Positions 52,137 to 60,753 of a stretch of 64,000 bases of DNA are shown here, piece after piece. The position numbers were made by a program, and so were the translations under genes. Each line of letters starts with the position of its first letter. Positions within the stretch are counted from its first letter, which is position 1. The notes beneath the pieces were generated by a model, which saw only the letters and a list, made by a program, of their open reading frames with translations, had not been told where the DNA came from and ran no database searches. The stretch covers positions 434,001 to 498,000 of the forward strand of contig NZ_VWWP01000001.1 of assembly GCF_011752975.1 (NCBI RefSeq), written 5' to 3'. The stretch is from Chryseobacterium sp. Tr-659. GTDB taxonomy: Bacteria > Bacteroidota > Bacteroidia > Flavobacteriales > Weeksellaceae.

Positions 52137-52487
52137 ATGTTAATAGAAGTTTTCAAGTCCAAGATCCACAGGGTGAGAGTTACAGCCTCTGACCTTAATT
52201 ATATAGGGAGTATAACGATAGATGAAGATCTTATAGAAGCTGCTGGTTTGGTAGTAGGAGAAAGAGTCTATATCGTAAATGTGAATAACGGGGAGCGTTT
52301 CGATACTTACGTTATCAAGGGAAAAAGAAAATCTGGGGAAGTTTGTCTGAACGGGCCGGCTGCAAGAAAGGTACAGAAAGATGATATCATCATCATCATT
52401 GCTTATGCACAGATGACTCCTGAAGAAGCTAAAGAATTTCAGCCTAAGATCGTTTTCCCGGACGAAAAAACAAACCTTCTTACGTAA
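52137..52487 (+). CDS. panD: Aspartate 1-decarboxylase (PanD proenzyme)
   Basis: Makes beta-alanine from aspartate for pantothenate and CoA. The 116-aa proenzyme is standard: [18 protein letters not shown], the self-cleavage site Gly24-Ser25 in YIGSITID (giving the pyruvoyl group on the alpha chain), [28 protein letters not shown] and IIIIAYAQM. It is followed 3 nt later by a flippase-like gene. A TAAATTTG box ends 4 nt before the ATG, so the mRNA may be leaderless. Confidence 0.97.
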   Translation: MLIEVFKSKIHRVRVTASDLNYIGSITIDEDLIEAAGLVVGERVYIVNVNNGERFDTYVIKGKRKSGEVCLNGPAARKVQKDDIIIIIAYAQMTPEEAKEFQPKIVFPDEKTNLLT

Positions 52488-52490
52488 TTC

Positions 52491-53519
52491 ATGGAGAAAA
52501 CATCAAAAAGTCCATTAAAATCAATTCTTACAATAGTAATATCGCTTGCTTTTGCAGGCTTTTTTTTATGGCTGGCTTTAAGAGGGCTGGATTTTAAAGT
52601 AATTCAGCAATCATTAGCAAAAGCGAATTATCTTTGGGTGTTGTTTGCTTCTGTATTTGGGCTTCTTGCCTATTGGTTCAGAGCAATCCGCTGGAATCTG
52701 ATGCTGGAACCCATGGGACACAGAATTTCAAATTCCAATTCCTTGTGGTCGATATCATTTGGATATCTGATGAATCTTACTATCCCGAGAAGTGGAGAGC
52801 TGGCAAGAGCAACCGCGTTGTATGGAGTAGAAAAAGTACCTGTTGATAAATCCTTTGGAACAATTATTCTGGAAAGAGTAGTGGATCTGATTTGTATGCT
52901 GGGGTTTCTTGGGCTGACATTGCTGTTTAAATATGAAGCAATTTTGTCCTTCTATGAAAATTCTGGAGTAAATATTAATCCTAATAAGATTGCATTGGTC
53001 CTCCTCATTCTTATTTTAGGTACGGTTTTATTTTTTGTGTTTAAAAAGAAACTTTCAAGACTTCCGTTTCTTGGAAAAGTTGTTGGATTTATTGATGGCA
53101 TTTTTCAAGGAATAACCTCTATCTTCAAATTAAAAGAAAAAGGAAAATTCATTCTCTATACATTGGGAATCTGGATCTGTTATTATTTTGCAGCCTATTT
53201 AGTGTGCTTTGCACTTCCGGAAACTTCAGGATTTACATTTGCTGACGGATTCTTCATTATTGTAGTAGGTACACTGGGAATGATTATTCCTGCCAGTGGA
53301 GGAATCGGGGCTTATAATCTTGCGATGAAATTCGGATTTATGGCACTTTTTATTTCAGTAGGGAAAAGTGCTGCTCTGGGAGGTGAAATGGGTCTTACTT
53401 ATTCCTTTATTTCTTTACCACTGCAGATTGTTATCATGCTGGTAATGGGACTGATTTCCATTCCTATGCTGGCGAAAGCAAGAAATGCTGCTGTTTCGGA
53501 TAAAGAATTTAAAGATTAA
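52491..53519 (+). CDS. Lysylphosphatidylglycerol synthase TM-region/flippase-like membrane protein
   Basis: The 342-aa integral membrane protein has about eight helices and the family motifs NYLWVLFASVFGLLAYWFRAIRW, NLTIPRSGELARA, IILERVVDLI and GMIIPASGGIGAYNLA. These belong to the UPF0104/AglD-type family related to the flippase half of MprF. No lysyl-transferase domain is present, so it is not a full MprF. It is 3 nt behind panD, a pairing I regard as common in flavobacteria. It probably moves a lipid-linked substrate. Confidence 0.88.
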   Translation: MEKTSKSPLKSILTIVISLAFAGFFLWLALRGLDFKVIQQSLAKANYLWVLFASVFGLLAYWFRAIRWNLMLEPMGHRISNSNSLWSISFGYLMNLTIPRSGELARATALYGVEKVPVDKSFGTIILERVVDLICMLGFLGLTLLFKYEAILSFYENSGVNINPNKIALVLLILILGTVLFFVFKKKLSRLPFLGKVVGFIDGIFQGITSIFKLKEKGKFILYTLGIWICYYFAAYLVCFALPETSGFTFADGFFIIVVGTLGMIIPASGGIGAYNLAMKFGFMALFISVGKSAALGGEMGLTYSFISLPLQIVIMLVMGLISIPMLAKARNAAVSDKEFKD

Positions 53520-53546
53520 TTCAAAACATTTTAATAATAAATATTT

Positions 53547-53577
53547 AAGGTCCAGTTTTTTAACTGGATCTTTTTTA
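53547..53577 (+). terminator. Intrinsic terminator after the panD operon
   Basis: AAGGTCCAGTT (53547-53557) pairs with AACTGGATCTT (53562-53572, one G-U), followed by Ts. Confidence 0.85.
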
Positions 53578-53674
53578 TATGAAAGCGGTTTAAACTTAAC
53601 CACAAAGTCACAAAAGCTTTTTATTTTTCAAACACTTGTGTTCACTTTAAAAAGTTTAGAGAAATACTACCTAT

Positions 53675-53810
53675 TTAAGTTTATATAAGACGGAAATCTG
53701 TGATTTTCAACAAGACTTTACTGTACTTCTTATACACAAAGCATATAACTTAAATAGCTTAAGTATTTAAAATGCTTTTGTGGCTTGGTAAAAAAGTTTA
53801 AACAGACTTA
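53675..53810 (+). repeat. Dispersed repeat copy A, left of the ter cluster
   Basis: It matches 60115-60258 in the same orientation with about nine substitutions and one indel of about 8 nt near its 3' end. Internal arms CACAAAGCAT (53735-53744) and ATGCTTTTGTG (53772-53782), with ACTTAA/TTAAGT inside, would form a long hairpin. It is bounded by TTAAGT and AAACAGACTT. Confidence 0.85.
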
Positions 53811-53912
53811 TCATTTCCTTTTTGTCGATTTGTCTGAAATTTTTTTGTAATACTATTCTGAAGGTGTTGAAAAAATAAATAAATTTTAATGTAAAATAGT
53901 TTTAATTCCACT

Positions 53913-53941
53913 TTTGGGATTATTTTTAATAAATAAATTTG
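53913..53941 (+). promoter_or_regulatory. Promoter candidate of the ter cluster
   Basis: TTTG (53913-53916), 17 nt, TAAATTTG (53934-53941), about 57 nt before the first terD ATG. Confidence 0.5.
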
Positions 53942-53998
53942 GTCAGTTCGTAAATCACATTTATCTTAATGCAAAAAATAATCATAATATAAAACACT

Positions 53999-54574
53999 AT
54001 GGCAATTAATCTACAGAAAGGACAAAAGATCGAGATTGGATTAACTAAAATGACGATTGGCTTGGGCTGGGATCCCAATGAAGGAACAGGTTATGATTTC
54101 GATCTGGATGCTTCTGCAATCATGATTGATTCTGACAGAAAATTAGTAAGCGAAGAGTATTTTGTTTTTTACAATAATCTCCATTCTCCGGATGGAGCGT
54201 TAACTCATACAGGAGATGATCCTAATGGTAAAAACAGTGATGGAGATGATGATGAAGCCATTATTATAGATCTTGATAAAGTAGATTCGAGAGTGGAGGA
54301 AATCCTTTTTGTGGTGACTATAGAGGATTTTGAAAGAAGAAGACAAAATTTCGGACAGGTAAGAAATTCTTATATCAGAGTGGTAGATAACCATACTCAC
54401 CAGGAAATTGCAAAATATGAACTGGATGAAGACTTCTCCATTGAAACAGGAGTAGAATTCGGAAGGCTGTACAAAAGAAACGGAAGCTGGAAATTTGAAG
54501 CTTCGGGAATAGGATACAGAGCTGATCTGGGGTTCTTTCTTGAGAAATACTATAAAGGGCAAATCATCAAATAA
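53999..54574 (+). CDS. TerD-family protein 1
   Basis: The 191-aa protein starts MAINLQKGQKIEI and contains the TerD calcium-binding signatures DFDLDASAIMID and GDDPNGKNSDGDDDEAI, then LDKVDSRVEEILFVVTIED. TerD domains bind Ca2+ and act with vWA, phosphatase and kinase partners in stress and possible defence responses, near the membrane. Sequence and length are canonical. It heads the six-gene cluster and is followed 27 nt later by a second TerD gene. Confidence 0.93.
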   Translation: MAINLQKGQKIEIGLTKMTIGLGWDPNEGTGYDFDLDASAIMIDSDRKLVSEEYFVFYNNLHSPDGALTHTGDDPNGKNSDGDDDEAIIIDLDKVDSRVEEILFVVTIEDFERRRQNFGQVRNSYIRVVDNHTHQEIAKYELDEDFSIETGVEFGRLYKRNGSWKFEASGIGYRADLGFFLEKYYKGQIIK

Positions 54575-54601
54575 AAACATCAAATACATAAAACTATAGC
54601 T

Positions 54602-55279
54602 ATGGCAATTAATTTACAGAAAGGACAAACAATTGATTTAAGAAAGAATGACCGCGGTGAAAGTGTTTATGATCTTTCAAAAGTAACTATCGGCTTAGGA
54701 TGGGATGTGAGAAAGCAAGGAGGAGGTTTCTTTGGAAAGCTTTTCAGTAAGGAAGCTGAGTATGATCTTGATGCTGTTGCTTTTCTTTTAGATGGCAACG
54801 GAAAAGTAGCCAATCTCGGAAGAACGGTACAAACTAACGATGGAAGACAACTGGGACTTTACCAGGGTGACGTTATTTTCTTCAACTCTATGCAGCATCC
54901 AAGCGGAAATATATGGCTTACCGGAGACAACAGAACCGGAGCAGGAGATGGAGATGATGAGCAAATCATTGTGAAGCTGGATCAATTGGATCAGAGCTAT
55001 CAGAAAATAGTATTTCTTGTTACCATTTATCAGGGCAGAAGCAACAATCAGCATTTTGGAATGATTGAAAATGCATTTATCCGTGCTGTGGATGCCAAAG
55101 GGAAAGAAATTACAAAATACAGCCTTTCCGGAGATTCGAGTATGAACGGAATGTGTGCAATGGTTTTTGCAGAAGCATACCGTCATAATGGGGACTGGAA
55201 ATTCCGTGCTATCGGTGAACCTCATCATACAGATAATTTTATTGATATTCTGAGACAGCAGTACGCTTATTCTAATTAA
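54602..55279 (+). CDS. TerD-family protein 2
   Basis: The 225-aa paralogue has the same opening (MAINLQKGQTIDL) plus an inserted loop (VRKQGGGFFGKLFSKEAE) before YDLDAVAFLLDGNGK. The second acidic site is GDNRTGAGDGDDEQI. The insertion, absent in TerD 1, is Gly/Lys-rich and could contact a membrane or partner. It is co-directional with TerD 1. A strong hairpin at 55307-55344 separates it from the vWA genes. Confidence 0.92.
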   Translation: MAINLQKGQTIDLRKNDRGESVYDLSKVTIGLGWDVRKQGGGFFGKLFSKEAEYDLDAVAFLLDGNGKVANLGRTVQTNDGRQLGLYQGDVIFFNSMQHPSGNIWLTGDNRTGAGDGDDEQIIVKLDQLDQSYQKIVFLVTIYQGRSNNQHFGMIENAFIRAVDAKGKEITKYSLSGDSSMNGMCAMVFAEAYRHNGDWKFRAIGEPHHTDNFIDILRQQYAYSN

Positions 55280-55306
55280 ACTTTATATTTCTATTAAACA
55301 TCATAT

Positions 55307-55344
55307 AAGCCGGCCTGGAAGTCTTCGACTTCCTCCGCCGGCTT
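55307..55344 (+). promoter_or_regulatory. Intercistronic hairpin between terD 2 and the vWA gene
   Basis: AAGCCGG (55307-55313) pairs with CCGGCTT (55338-55344), enclosing GGAAGTC/GACTTCC (55317-55323 with 55327-55333). There is no T-run, so it is not a simple terminator. RNA stabilisation or partial attenuation is more likely. Confidence 0.55.
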
Positions 55345-55366
55345 CAGAATTAATATTTGTTTTACA

Positions 55367-56005
55367 ATGACCAGAAGATTATTAGCCTACTTTTTATTGG
55401 ATACTTCAGGTTCTATGAACGGAGAACCTATTCAGGCACTCAATAACGGATTCAACGGATTGATCAGTATGCTGCGCGCAGATCCGCAGGCAATGGACAG
55501 CCTTCATTTAAGTGTTATCACTTTCGACAGAGAAGTTAAAAATATTATTCCGTTGATTGATCTGGCAAGTTTTTATCCAATGGAAATTACCTGCCCGGAC
55601 AGCGGCCCAACTCATACGGGGGCTGCACTGGAAATGGTTTCGGAGCTTGTTCAGAAAGAGATTGTAAAAGAATCTTCAGATACAAAAGGTGACTGGCAGC
55701 CGTTACTTTTTATATTTACAGACGGGAAGCCTTCGGATATTCAGAAATACCGACAGATGATTCCTGTGATCAGAGGACTTGAATTTGGTGCAATTGTTGG
55801 TTGTGCTGCAGGTCCTAAAGCCGATGAACAGTTTCTTAAAGAACTTACAGATCACGTAGTAAAATTAGATACTACAGATGCTATTACCCTTTCTTCCTTT
55901 TTCAAATGGGTAAGTTCTTCCATTACTCAGGGAGGGCACTCACAGAATACGGGAGAACATATCACATTGCCTCCGCCACCATCGGAGCTTACTATTATTA
56001 TTTAA
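55367..56005 (+). CDS. vWA-domain protein (TerY-like, short)
   Basis: The 212-aa protein is a von Willebrand A domain with intact MIDAS residues: D12-T-S14-G-S16 near the start, the Thr in PTHTGAALEM and the Asp in FTDGKPSD. It has no zinc ribbon and ends in a Pro-rich tail (LPPPPSELTIII). It is likely a metal-dependent binding partner of the TerD and TerY proteins. It precedes TerY by 18 nt. Confidence 0.88.
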   Translation: MTRRLLAYFLLDTSGSMNGEPIQALNNGFNGLISMLRADPQAMDSLHLSVITFDREVKNIIPLIDLASFYPMEITCPDSGPTHTGAALEMVSELVQKEIVKESSDTKGDWQPLLFIFTDGKPSDIQKYRQMIPVIRGLEFGAIVGCAAGPKADEQFLKELTDHVVKLDTTDAITLSSFFKWVSSSITQGGHSQNTGEHITLPPPPSELTIII

Positions 56006-56023
56006 AAAATTGTCTTTACAGGT

Positions 56024-57067
56024 ATGAGAAGATTACCTATTTATTTTTTAGTAGACATCTCCGAATCTATGGTAGGAGAACCTATTGAGCAGGTACAGGA
56101 AGGTATCGCCAATATCATCAGAGAACTTAAAAAAGATCCGTATTCATTAGAAACGGTTTATATATCCATTGTAGGTTTTGCAGGAGAAGCGGAAGTAATT
56201 ACGCCGCTTCAGGACATTATCAGCTTTTATCCTCCTAAAATTCCGATTGGAAGCGGAACGTCATTGTCTCAGGGATTGATCAAAGTAATGGATTGTATAG
56301 ACAAGGATGTTATTAAAACAACTTATGAACGGAAGGGAGACTGGAAACCTATTGTTTTCCTTTTCACCGATGGTGTTCCAACCGATGATGCTACCAAAGC
56401 CATTGAAAGATGGACGCAAAAATATAATGGAAAAGCCAATACCATTGCCGTATCGATAGGAGAAAATACGAACTATAAACTTCTCGGCTCCTTAGCTGAT
56501 AATGTATTGTTGTTTAATAATTCCGATGAGCATTCTTATAAAGAGTTTTTCAAATGGGTAACAGATTCTATTAAAACAACCAGTCAGAGCGTTACTGAAG
56601 CAAAAAAAGAAGGGATAAACCTTTCTAAAATTGATTCTCTTATTCTGGAAAAAGTAGATACTGAAATGGAACAGAGATTTCCGGACAATAATTTTGTTGT
56701 TTTAAACGGAAAATGTCAGGAAACCGAAAAGCTGTATCTGATGAAATTCAGGAAAGCATTTACAGAATCGGGAATTCCGGGAATGTCTACGAGATATTAC
56801 AGACTGGATGGAGCTTATAAAATTGATGAAAAAGCATATAACAGATTATCTTCTTCCCAAAAGAATACCCTTAAAATCAATATAGAAGAATTAGAAGGAG
56901 GTACTTCATGTCCTCATTGTGCCAATCCTATTGCATTGGCTACCTGCTCATGCGGAGGCATTCACTGCCTGAGAGGAGAAGGGTACAGCAAATGCCCGTG
57001 GTGCGGAACTTCGGATTATTACGGATATTCCGGGGGAGGATTTGATATTAACAGAACACTGGGATAA
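56024..57067 (+). CDS. TerY-like vWA protein with C-terminal zinc ribbon
   Basis: The 347-aa protein has an N-terminal vWA domain with MIDAS D11-I-S13-E-S15, GSGTSLSQGL and FTDGVPTDD. After about residue 200 a second region follows, ending in the TerY-C zinc ribbon: CPHC, then CSC, C and CPWCG between about residues 294 and 330. This is the vWA member of the TerY-P triad (TerY, PP2C, kinase) described by Anantharaman, Iyer and Aravind. Its stop overlaps the next ATG (TAATG), so the genes are translationally coupled. Confidence 0.9.
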   Translation: MRRLPIYFLVDISESMVGEPIEQVQEGIANIIRELKKDPYSLETVYISIVGFAGEAEVITPLQDIISFYPPKIPIGSGTSLSQGLIKVMDCIDKDVIKTTYERKGDWKPIVFLFTDGVPTDDATKAIERWTQKYNGKANTIAVSIGENTNYKLLGSLADNVLLFNNSDEHSYKEFFKWVTDSIKTTSQSVTEAKKEGINLSKIDSLILEKVDTEMEQRFPDNNFVVLNGKCQETEKLYLMKFRKAFTESGIPGMSTRYYRLDGAYKIDEKAYNRLSSSQKNTLKINIEELEGGTSCPHCANPIALATCSCGGIHCLRGEGYSKCPWCGTSDYYGYSGGGFDINRTLG

Positions 57068-58344
57068 TGATGGGAAAGTTTTTCCGGAAATCGGCTTCAG
57101 AATCTCAACCAAAAACCATGGAACAAGCTGTTATTTACAAAGAGAAAGAAGAGTTCAAAGACACCCATTGGATATTGAAGAATGCCAGTGCAAAGCAGTT
57201 TTATGAATTCAGTTTTGATATGGGCGATTTTCCGAATATTAAAATTCAGCATATCGGAAATCTTGAAGAAAGCGGACTGAGCTTTAATGATAATACTATT
57301 TCAGGAATTCCAGTCACCGGGAACATGTATCATTTGGATGTGTGGTTTTACCACATTCATGATGCAGATACTATTGAAACGAAAGAAATACAATTGTTCG
57401 TGAATGCTGATCCAAAAGACTTATGGAAGAATATTCCAAGTGATAAGAATGATATCTTTTATAAAGCTGAAGAAGCTTCGTTCAAAGGAAAATTTTCAGA
57501 CAAAAAGATTGTTGCAGCTTCAAAAAGAGGCCGTTCTCATGCCCATGAAGGAAAATTCAGAGAAGATGATTTTGCGGTGAATGAACTTCCTTCAGAATGG
57601 AGTATTATTTCTGTTTCAGACGGCGCGGGTTCTGCCTTAGCAGCGAGAGAAGGCTCCAGACTGTCTACGGTTTCAGTGAATGCATTTTTCAATTCGAAAG
57701 AAATATTAGATGAAATTGAATATCATCTCAGTAAAATTTATACCACAGGATCTTCTAAAGAAGAACAATACGAAGCAGAACAAAATATTGTAAAGTATTT
57801 GTATGAAGGTGTTTTGTATGTGTATAACACATTAGAAAAAGCAGCGGAAGAAAACTCATTATCTGTTAGTGATTTTCATTCTACCCTTATTTTTACATTA
57901 GTGAAAAGATTTGAATTCGGATATGTGATTGTAAGCTTTGGGGTAGGAGACTGTCCTATTAATCTCATTAATACGGATTTTTCCCAAGTACAGCTTCTGA
58001 ACAAAATGGATGTGGGAGAATTTGGCGGAGGTACCCGATTTATTACCATGAAAGAAATTTTCAATAATGAGATGACTTCACGTTTCGAAATAACCTGTGT
58101 AAAAGATTTTTCCCGTTTGGTGCTTATGACAGACGGAATTTATGATCCTAAATTTACCACAGAAAATAAACTGGAAAATACCGAAAGCTGGGGATCCTTT
58201 TTTAATGACCTTGCCGGAAATAACGATGACCAAGCACAAGTTGACTTCAATAACGATACTGAAATTGATCATCAGCTTTTAACATGGATTGATTTCTGGA
58301 GCAGAGGAAATCACGACGACCGTACATTGGCAATAATCTATTAA
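57067..58344 (+). CDS. PP2C-family phosphatase with N-terminal Ig-like domain
   Basis: The 425-aa protein has a PP2C catalytic domain from about residue 150: REDDFAVNE, VSDGAGSALAAREGS, FHSTLIFTLV, FGVGDCPINL, LMTDGIYDP and GNHDDRTLAI, with the metal-binding aspartates in place. The first 120 residues (WILKNASAKQFYEFSFDMGD, GLSFNDNTISGIPVTGNMYH) look like a bacterial Ig/cadherin-like fold related to putative-Ig (He_PIG) repeats. It probably reverses phosphorylation by the kinase encoded next. ATG 57067 overlaps the TerY stop; ATG 57070 is possible. Confidence 0.88.
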   Translation: MMGKFFRKSASESQPKTMEQAVIYKEKEEFKDTHWILKNASAKQFYEFSFDMGDFPNIKIQHIGNLEESGLSFNDNTISGIPVTGNMYHLDVWFYHIHDADTIETKEIQLFVNADPKDLWKNIPSDKNDIFYKAEEASFKGKFSDKKIVAASKRGRSHAHEGKFREDDFAVNELPSEWSIISVSDGAGSALAAREGSRLSTVSVNAFFNSKEILDEIEYHLSKIYTTGSSKEEQYEAEQNIVKYLYEGVLYVYNTLEKAAEENSLSVSDFHSTLIFTLVKRFEFGYVIVSFGVGDCPINLINTDFSQVQLLNKMDVGEFGGGTRFITMKEIFNNEMTSRFEITCVKDFSRLVLMTDGIYDPKFTTENKLENTESWGSFFNDLAGNNDDQAQVDFNNDTEIDHQLLTWIDFWSRGNHDDRTLAIIY

Positions 58345-58348
58345 TACC

Positions 58349-59860
58349 ATGAAAAAGACCATTAAGGTTGTTTCTGTTCTGGACACAGCCAAATCCTATG
58401 AATATGTTGATGAAAGCCCCATCCAGGGTGGAGTGAAAGATGTCTATTTTTCTCCGGAGAAAGATTATGTGGTTGCTTTTTACCGGAATCCGCTGGATGA
58501 AGGACAGAAAGAAAGGATCATAAGAATTGTTTCTACCTATCTTCAAAGCCTGCAGAACGGAAATGCCTCTGAATATTTTCTGAATGAAATTTTCAGATGG
58601 CCTTACGATATCGTTGAAAAAAATAAACTGACGGGGATTATAGTTCCCGTTTATAATCAAAAATTCTATTTTGCCAAAGGATATATTGGTTCAGACAATA
58701 TTCAGGGTGAAGATAAGGTGGGAAAATGGTTTACGGCCCCTATGTTTCGGAATCAGCAGTATCCATTGAGGCTTGATCAGTCTGAATTGGGCGACTGGCT
58801 GAGCTATTTTCAGATTGCAGTCAATATTAGCAGAGGGGTAAAGAAATTACATCAGATGGGACTGGCACATTCCGATCTTTCATACAATAATATTTTGGTT
58901 GATCCTGTCACAAAATCGGCCTGTATTATTGATATTGACGGGTTAGTCGTTCCGAAGTTATTTCCACCTGAAGTAATCGGGACTGCAGATTTTATAGCCC
59001 CTGAAGTTTTAAAAACGAAGCACCTTAGCCTTCAGGATCCCGGAAGATATCTGCCTAATCAAAAAACAGATCTGCATGCTCTTGGAGTTCTGATTTATAT
59101 GTATCTGCTGAGAAGACACCCTTTACGTGGAGGGAAAATCTGGGATTTGGATTCCGAAAACGATGAGATATTATCCATGGGAGAAAAAGCCATGTTTGTG
59201 GAACATCCGGAAGACTCTTCCAATTATGTGAAAGCGGATCATCTCAGAAAATGGGACGCATTTTGGGGTGATCCTCAAAAAATACCTTATACCATAACAG
59301 GTCCTTATATTTCAGATCTATTCAGGAAAACATTTGTAGACGGATTGCATGATCCGATCAGACGGCCTACTGCGAATGAATGGGAAACCGCTTTATTAAA
59401 AACCGTAGATCTCATCCAGCCTTGTCATAATGCGAATTGTACCGAAAAATGGTATGTTTTTGATAACACAAGCAATCCAAAATGTCCGTTTTGCGGAACA
59501 CCACATCAGGGAACATTGCCGGTCTTAGATTTGTATTTTAGATTCGATGATGATGTTTGGAAACCTGAAAACCACAGATTAATGGTCTATCACAATCAAT
59601 ATTTGTTCAAATGGCATGTTTCCAGAAAAATAATCAGAAATGAAAACTTGACGATGCAGGATAAGATGCCGGTGGGATACTTTACATTCCATCAGGAAAA
59701 ATGGGTGCTCGTCAATCAAAGCTTACCCGGAATGAAAGACATCACAGAGCAAAAGGAAATTCCTCCCGGTTCTATGGTTGAACTGACTGATGGCAAAAAA
59801 ATATTGCTATCCTCAGAAGAAGGCGGAAGACTGATCTATATAACAATGGCCAATCAATAA
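58349..59860 (+). CDS. TerY-P-type protein kinase with zinc ribbon
   Basis: The 503-aa protein contains an atypical Ser/Thr kinase fold: catalytic loop LAHSDLSYNNIL with H174-S-D176 instead of HRD, metal-binding DIDG at 195-198, then ADFIAPEVL and HALGVLIYMYL. A zinc ribbon follows (CHNANC and CPFCGTPH, about residues 362-390). The C-terminal 110 residues look like a beta-sandwich. It closes the TerY-P triad, 4 nt after the phosphatase. The substrate is probably TerY or TerD. No terminator is evident downstream. Confidence 0.9.
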   Translation: MKKTIKVVSVLDTAKSYEYVDESPIQGGVKDVYFSPEKDYVVAFYRNPLDEGQKERIIRIVSTYLQSLQNGNASEYFLNEIFRWPYDIVEKNKLTGIIVPVYNQKFYFAKGYIGSDNIQGEDKVGKWFTAPMFRNQQYPLRLDQSELGDWLSYFQIAVNISRGVKKLHQMGLAHSDLSYNNILVDPVTKSACIIDIDGLVVPKLFPPEVIGTADFIAPEVLKTKHLSLQDPGRYLPNQKTDLHALGVLIYMYLLRRHPLRGGKIWDLDSENDEILSMGEKAMFVEHPEDSSNYVKADHLRKWDAFWGDPQKIPYTITGPYISDLFRKTFVDGLHDPIRRPTANEWETALLKTVDLIQPCHNANCTEKWYVFDNTSNPKCPFCGTPHQGTLPVLDLYFRFDDDVWKPENHRLMVYHNQYLFKWHVSRKIIRNENLTMQDKMPVGYFTFHQEKWVLVNQSLPGMKDITEQKEIPPGSMVELTDGKKILLSSEEGGRLIYITMANQ

Positions 59861-60316
59861 TAATCATTGCGGAGACAGTTCATTAAGGAATCTTTTTAAA
59901 TACAAATATCACAAATGAATTTCACCAATACCCACAGTTTTCAATTTTAAAACTGTTGATTGTAAGTGAGCAAAGAATAGAATCAACTTCGTTGATTAGT
60001 CGAAGCTTGGGTATAGGCATACCGCTTTATCAGTGACAAATTCGCATCATTTTGCTCCCTTAAAATAAAGGGTAATTATCCATAAACTTTGCATTAATAA
60101 TTTTTAGCACACACTTAAGTTCACATAAGATGAAAATCTTTGATTTTCAACAAGACTTTAGTGTACTTCTTATACACAAAGCATATAGCTGAAATAGCTT
60201 AAGTTTTTAAAATGCTTTTGTGCCTTTTCTGGTTTAGTAAAAAAGTTTAAACAGACTTCAAATAAAAAATCCACTGACTTTAGTCAAAACCTATAAAAAA
60301 CTTGGACATGCTTCAT
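59861..60316. other. 456-bp intergenic region after the ter cluster
   Basis: No ORF is supported. It contains three short stem-loops: 59934-59956 (ACAGTTTT/AAAACTGT), 59981-59997 (AATCAAC/GTTGATT) and 60010-60023 (GGTAT/ATACC). Repeat copy B follows at 60115-60258, then A/T-rich sequence. Confidence 0.6.
60115..60258 (+). repeat. Dispersed repeat copy B, right of the ter cluster
   Basis: Near-identical to 53675-53810 in the same orientation, with the same hairpin arms and the same ends (TTAAGT and AAACAGACTT). It carries about 8 extra nt before the final shared block. Confidence 0.85.
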
Positions 60317-60748
60317 TTAAACTTCCATAAAGTAAGAATGCTCATCTTCACCTACAATTTTAAAACCCAGGCTCGTATAAAGATGTTGTGCTTTATTCGT
60401 TTTCAGAACATTTAAAGCAACCGTTTTACCTTCTGTTGAAGCTTCCTGTAAGATGTTTTTCAGAATCATTCCGCCAAGACCTTTTCCTTGTTGAGCAGGA
60501 TCAATCTGAAGCTGCAGAACATCTGTTTTATGAGGCGATGTATTGATCTTTAATAACCCGATAGGTTGTGAATCAAGAAAAATAATATGAGCTTTTTCAA
60601 ACTCAAAAAGGACCCGTTTAAGAGTTGTTTCTTTGTCTGTGGGAAGATTGGATTCTGCGTAGTGAGGATTCATGGTTTTCATTCTCAGGTCAAGAAGGAA
60701 ATCAATATCGTTTTCTGTAGCTTTTTTATAGGTCAGATTCTGATTCAT
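60317..60748 (-). CDS. GNAT-family N-acetyltransferase
   Basis: The 143-aa protein has the GNAT fold: YKKATENDIDFLLDLRMKTM opening, the strand DVLQLQIDP, the acetyl-CoA pyrophosphate loop QQGKGLGGMIL near residues 85-95, and the final LYTSLGFKIVGEDEHSYFMEV. The substrate is unknown. It starts 5 nt after the stop of the exonuclease gene on the same strand, so they form an operon. Confidence 0.9.
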   Translation of the reverse strand: MNQNLTYKKATENDIDFLLDLRMKTMNPHYAESNLPTDKETTLKRVLFEFEKAHIIFLDSQPIGLLKINTSPHKTDVLQLQIDPAQQGKGLGGMILKNILQEASTEGKTVALNVLKTNKAQHLYTSLGFKIVGEDEHSYFMEV

Positions 60749-60753
60749 AACGT

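Larger units (their letters stand above)
53520..53998. other. 479-bp intergenic region before the ter cluster
   Basis: In order: the terminator at 53547-53577; a degenerate CACAAAG-type A/T-rich stretch to 53670; repeat copy A (53675-53810); a T-rich stretch; and the promoter at 53913-53941. No ORF is supported. Confidence 0.6.
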
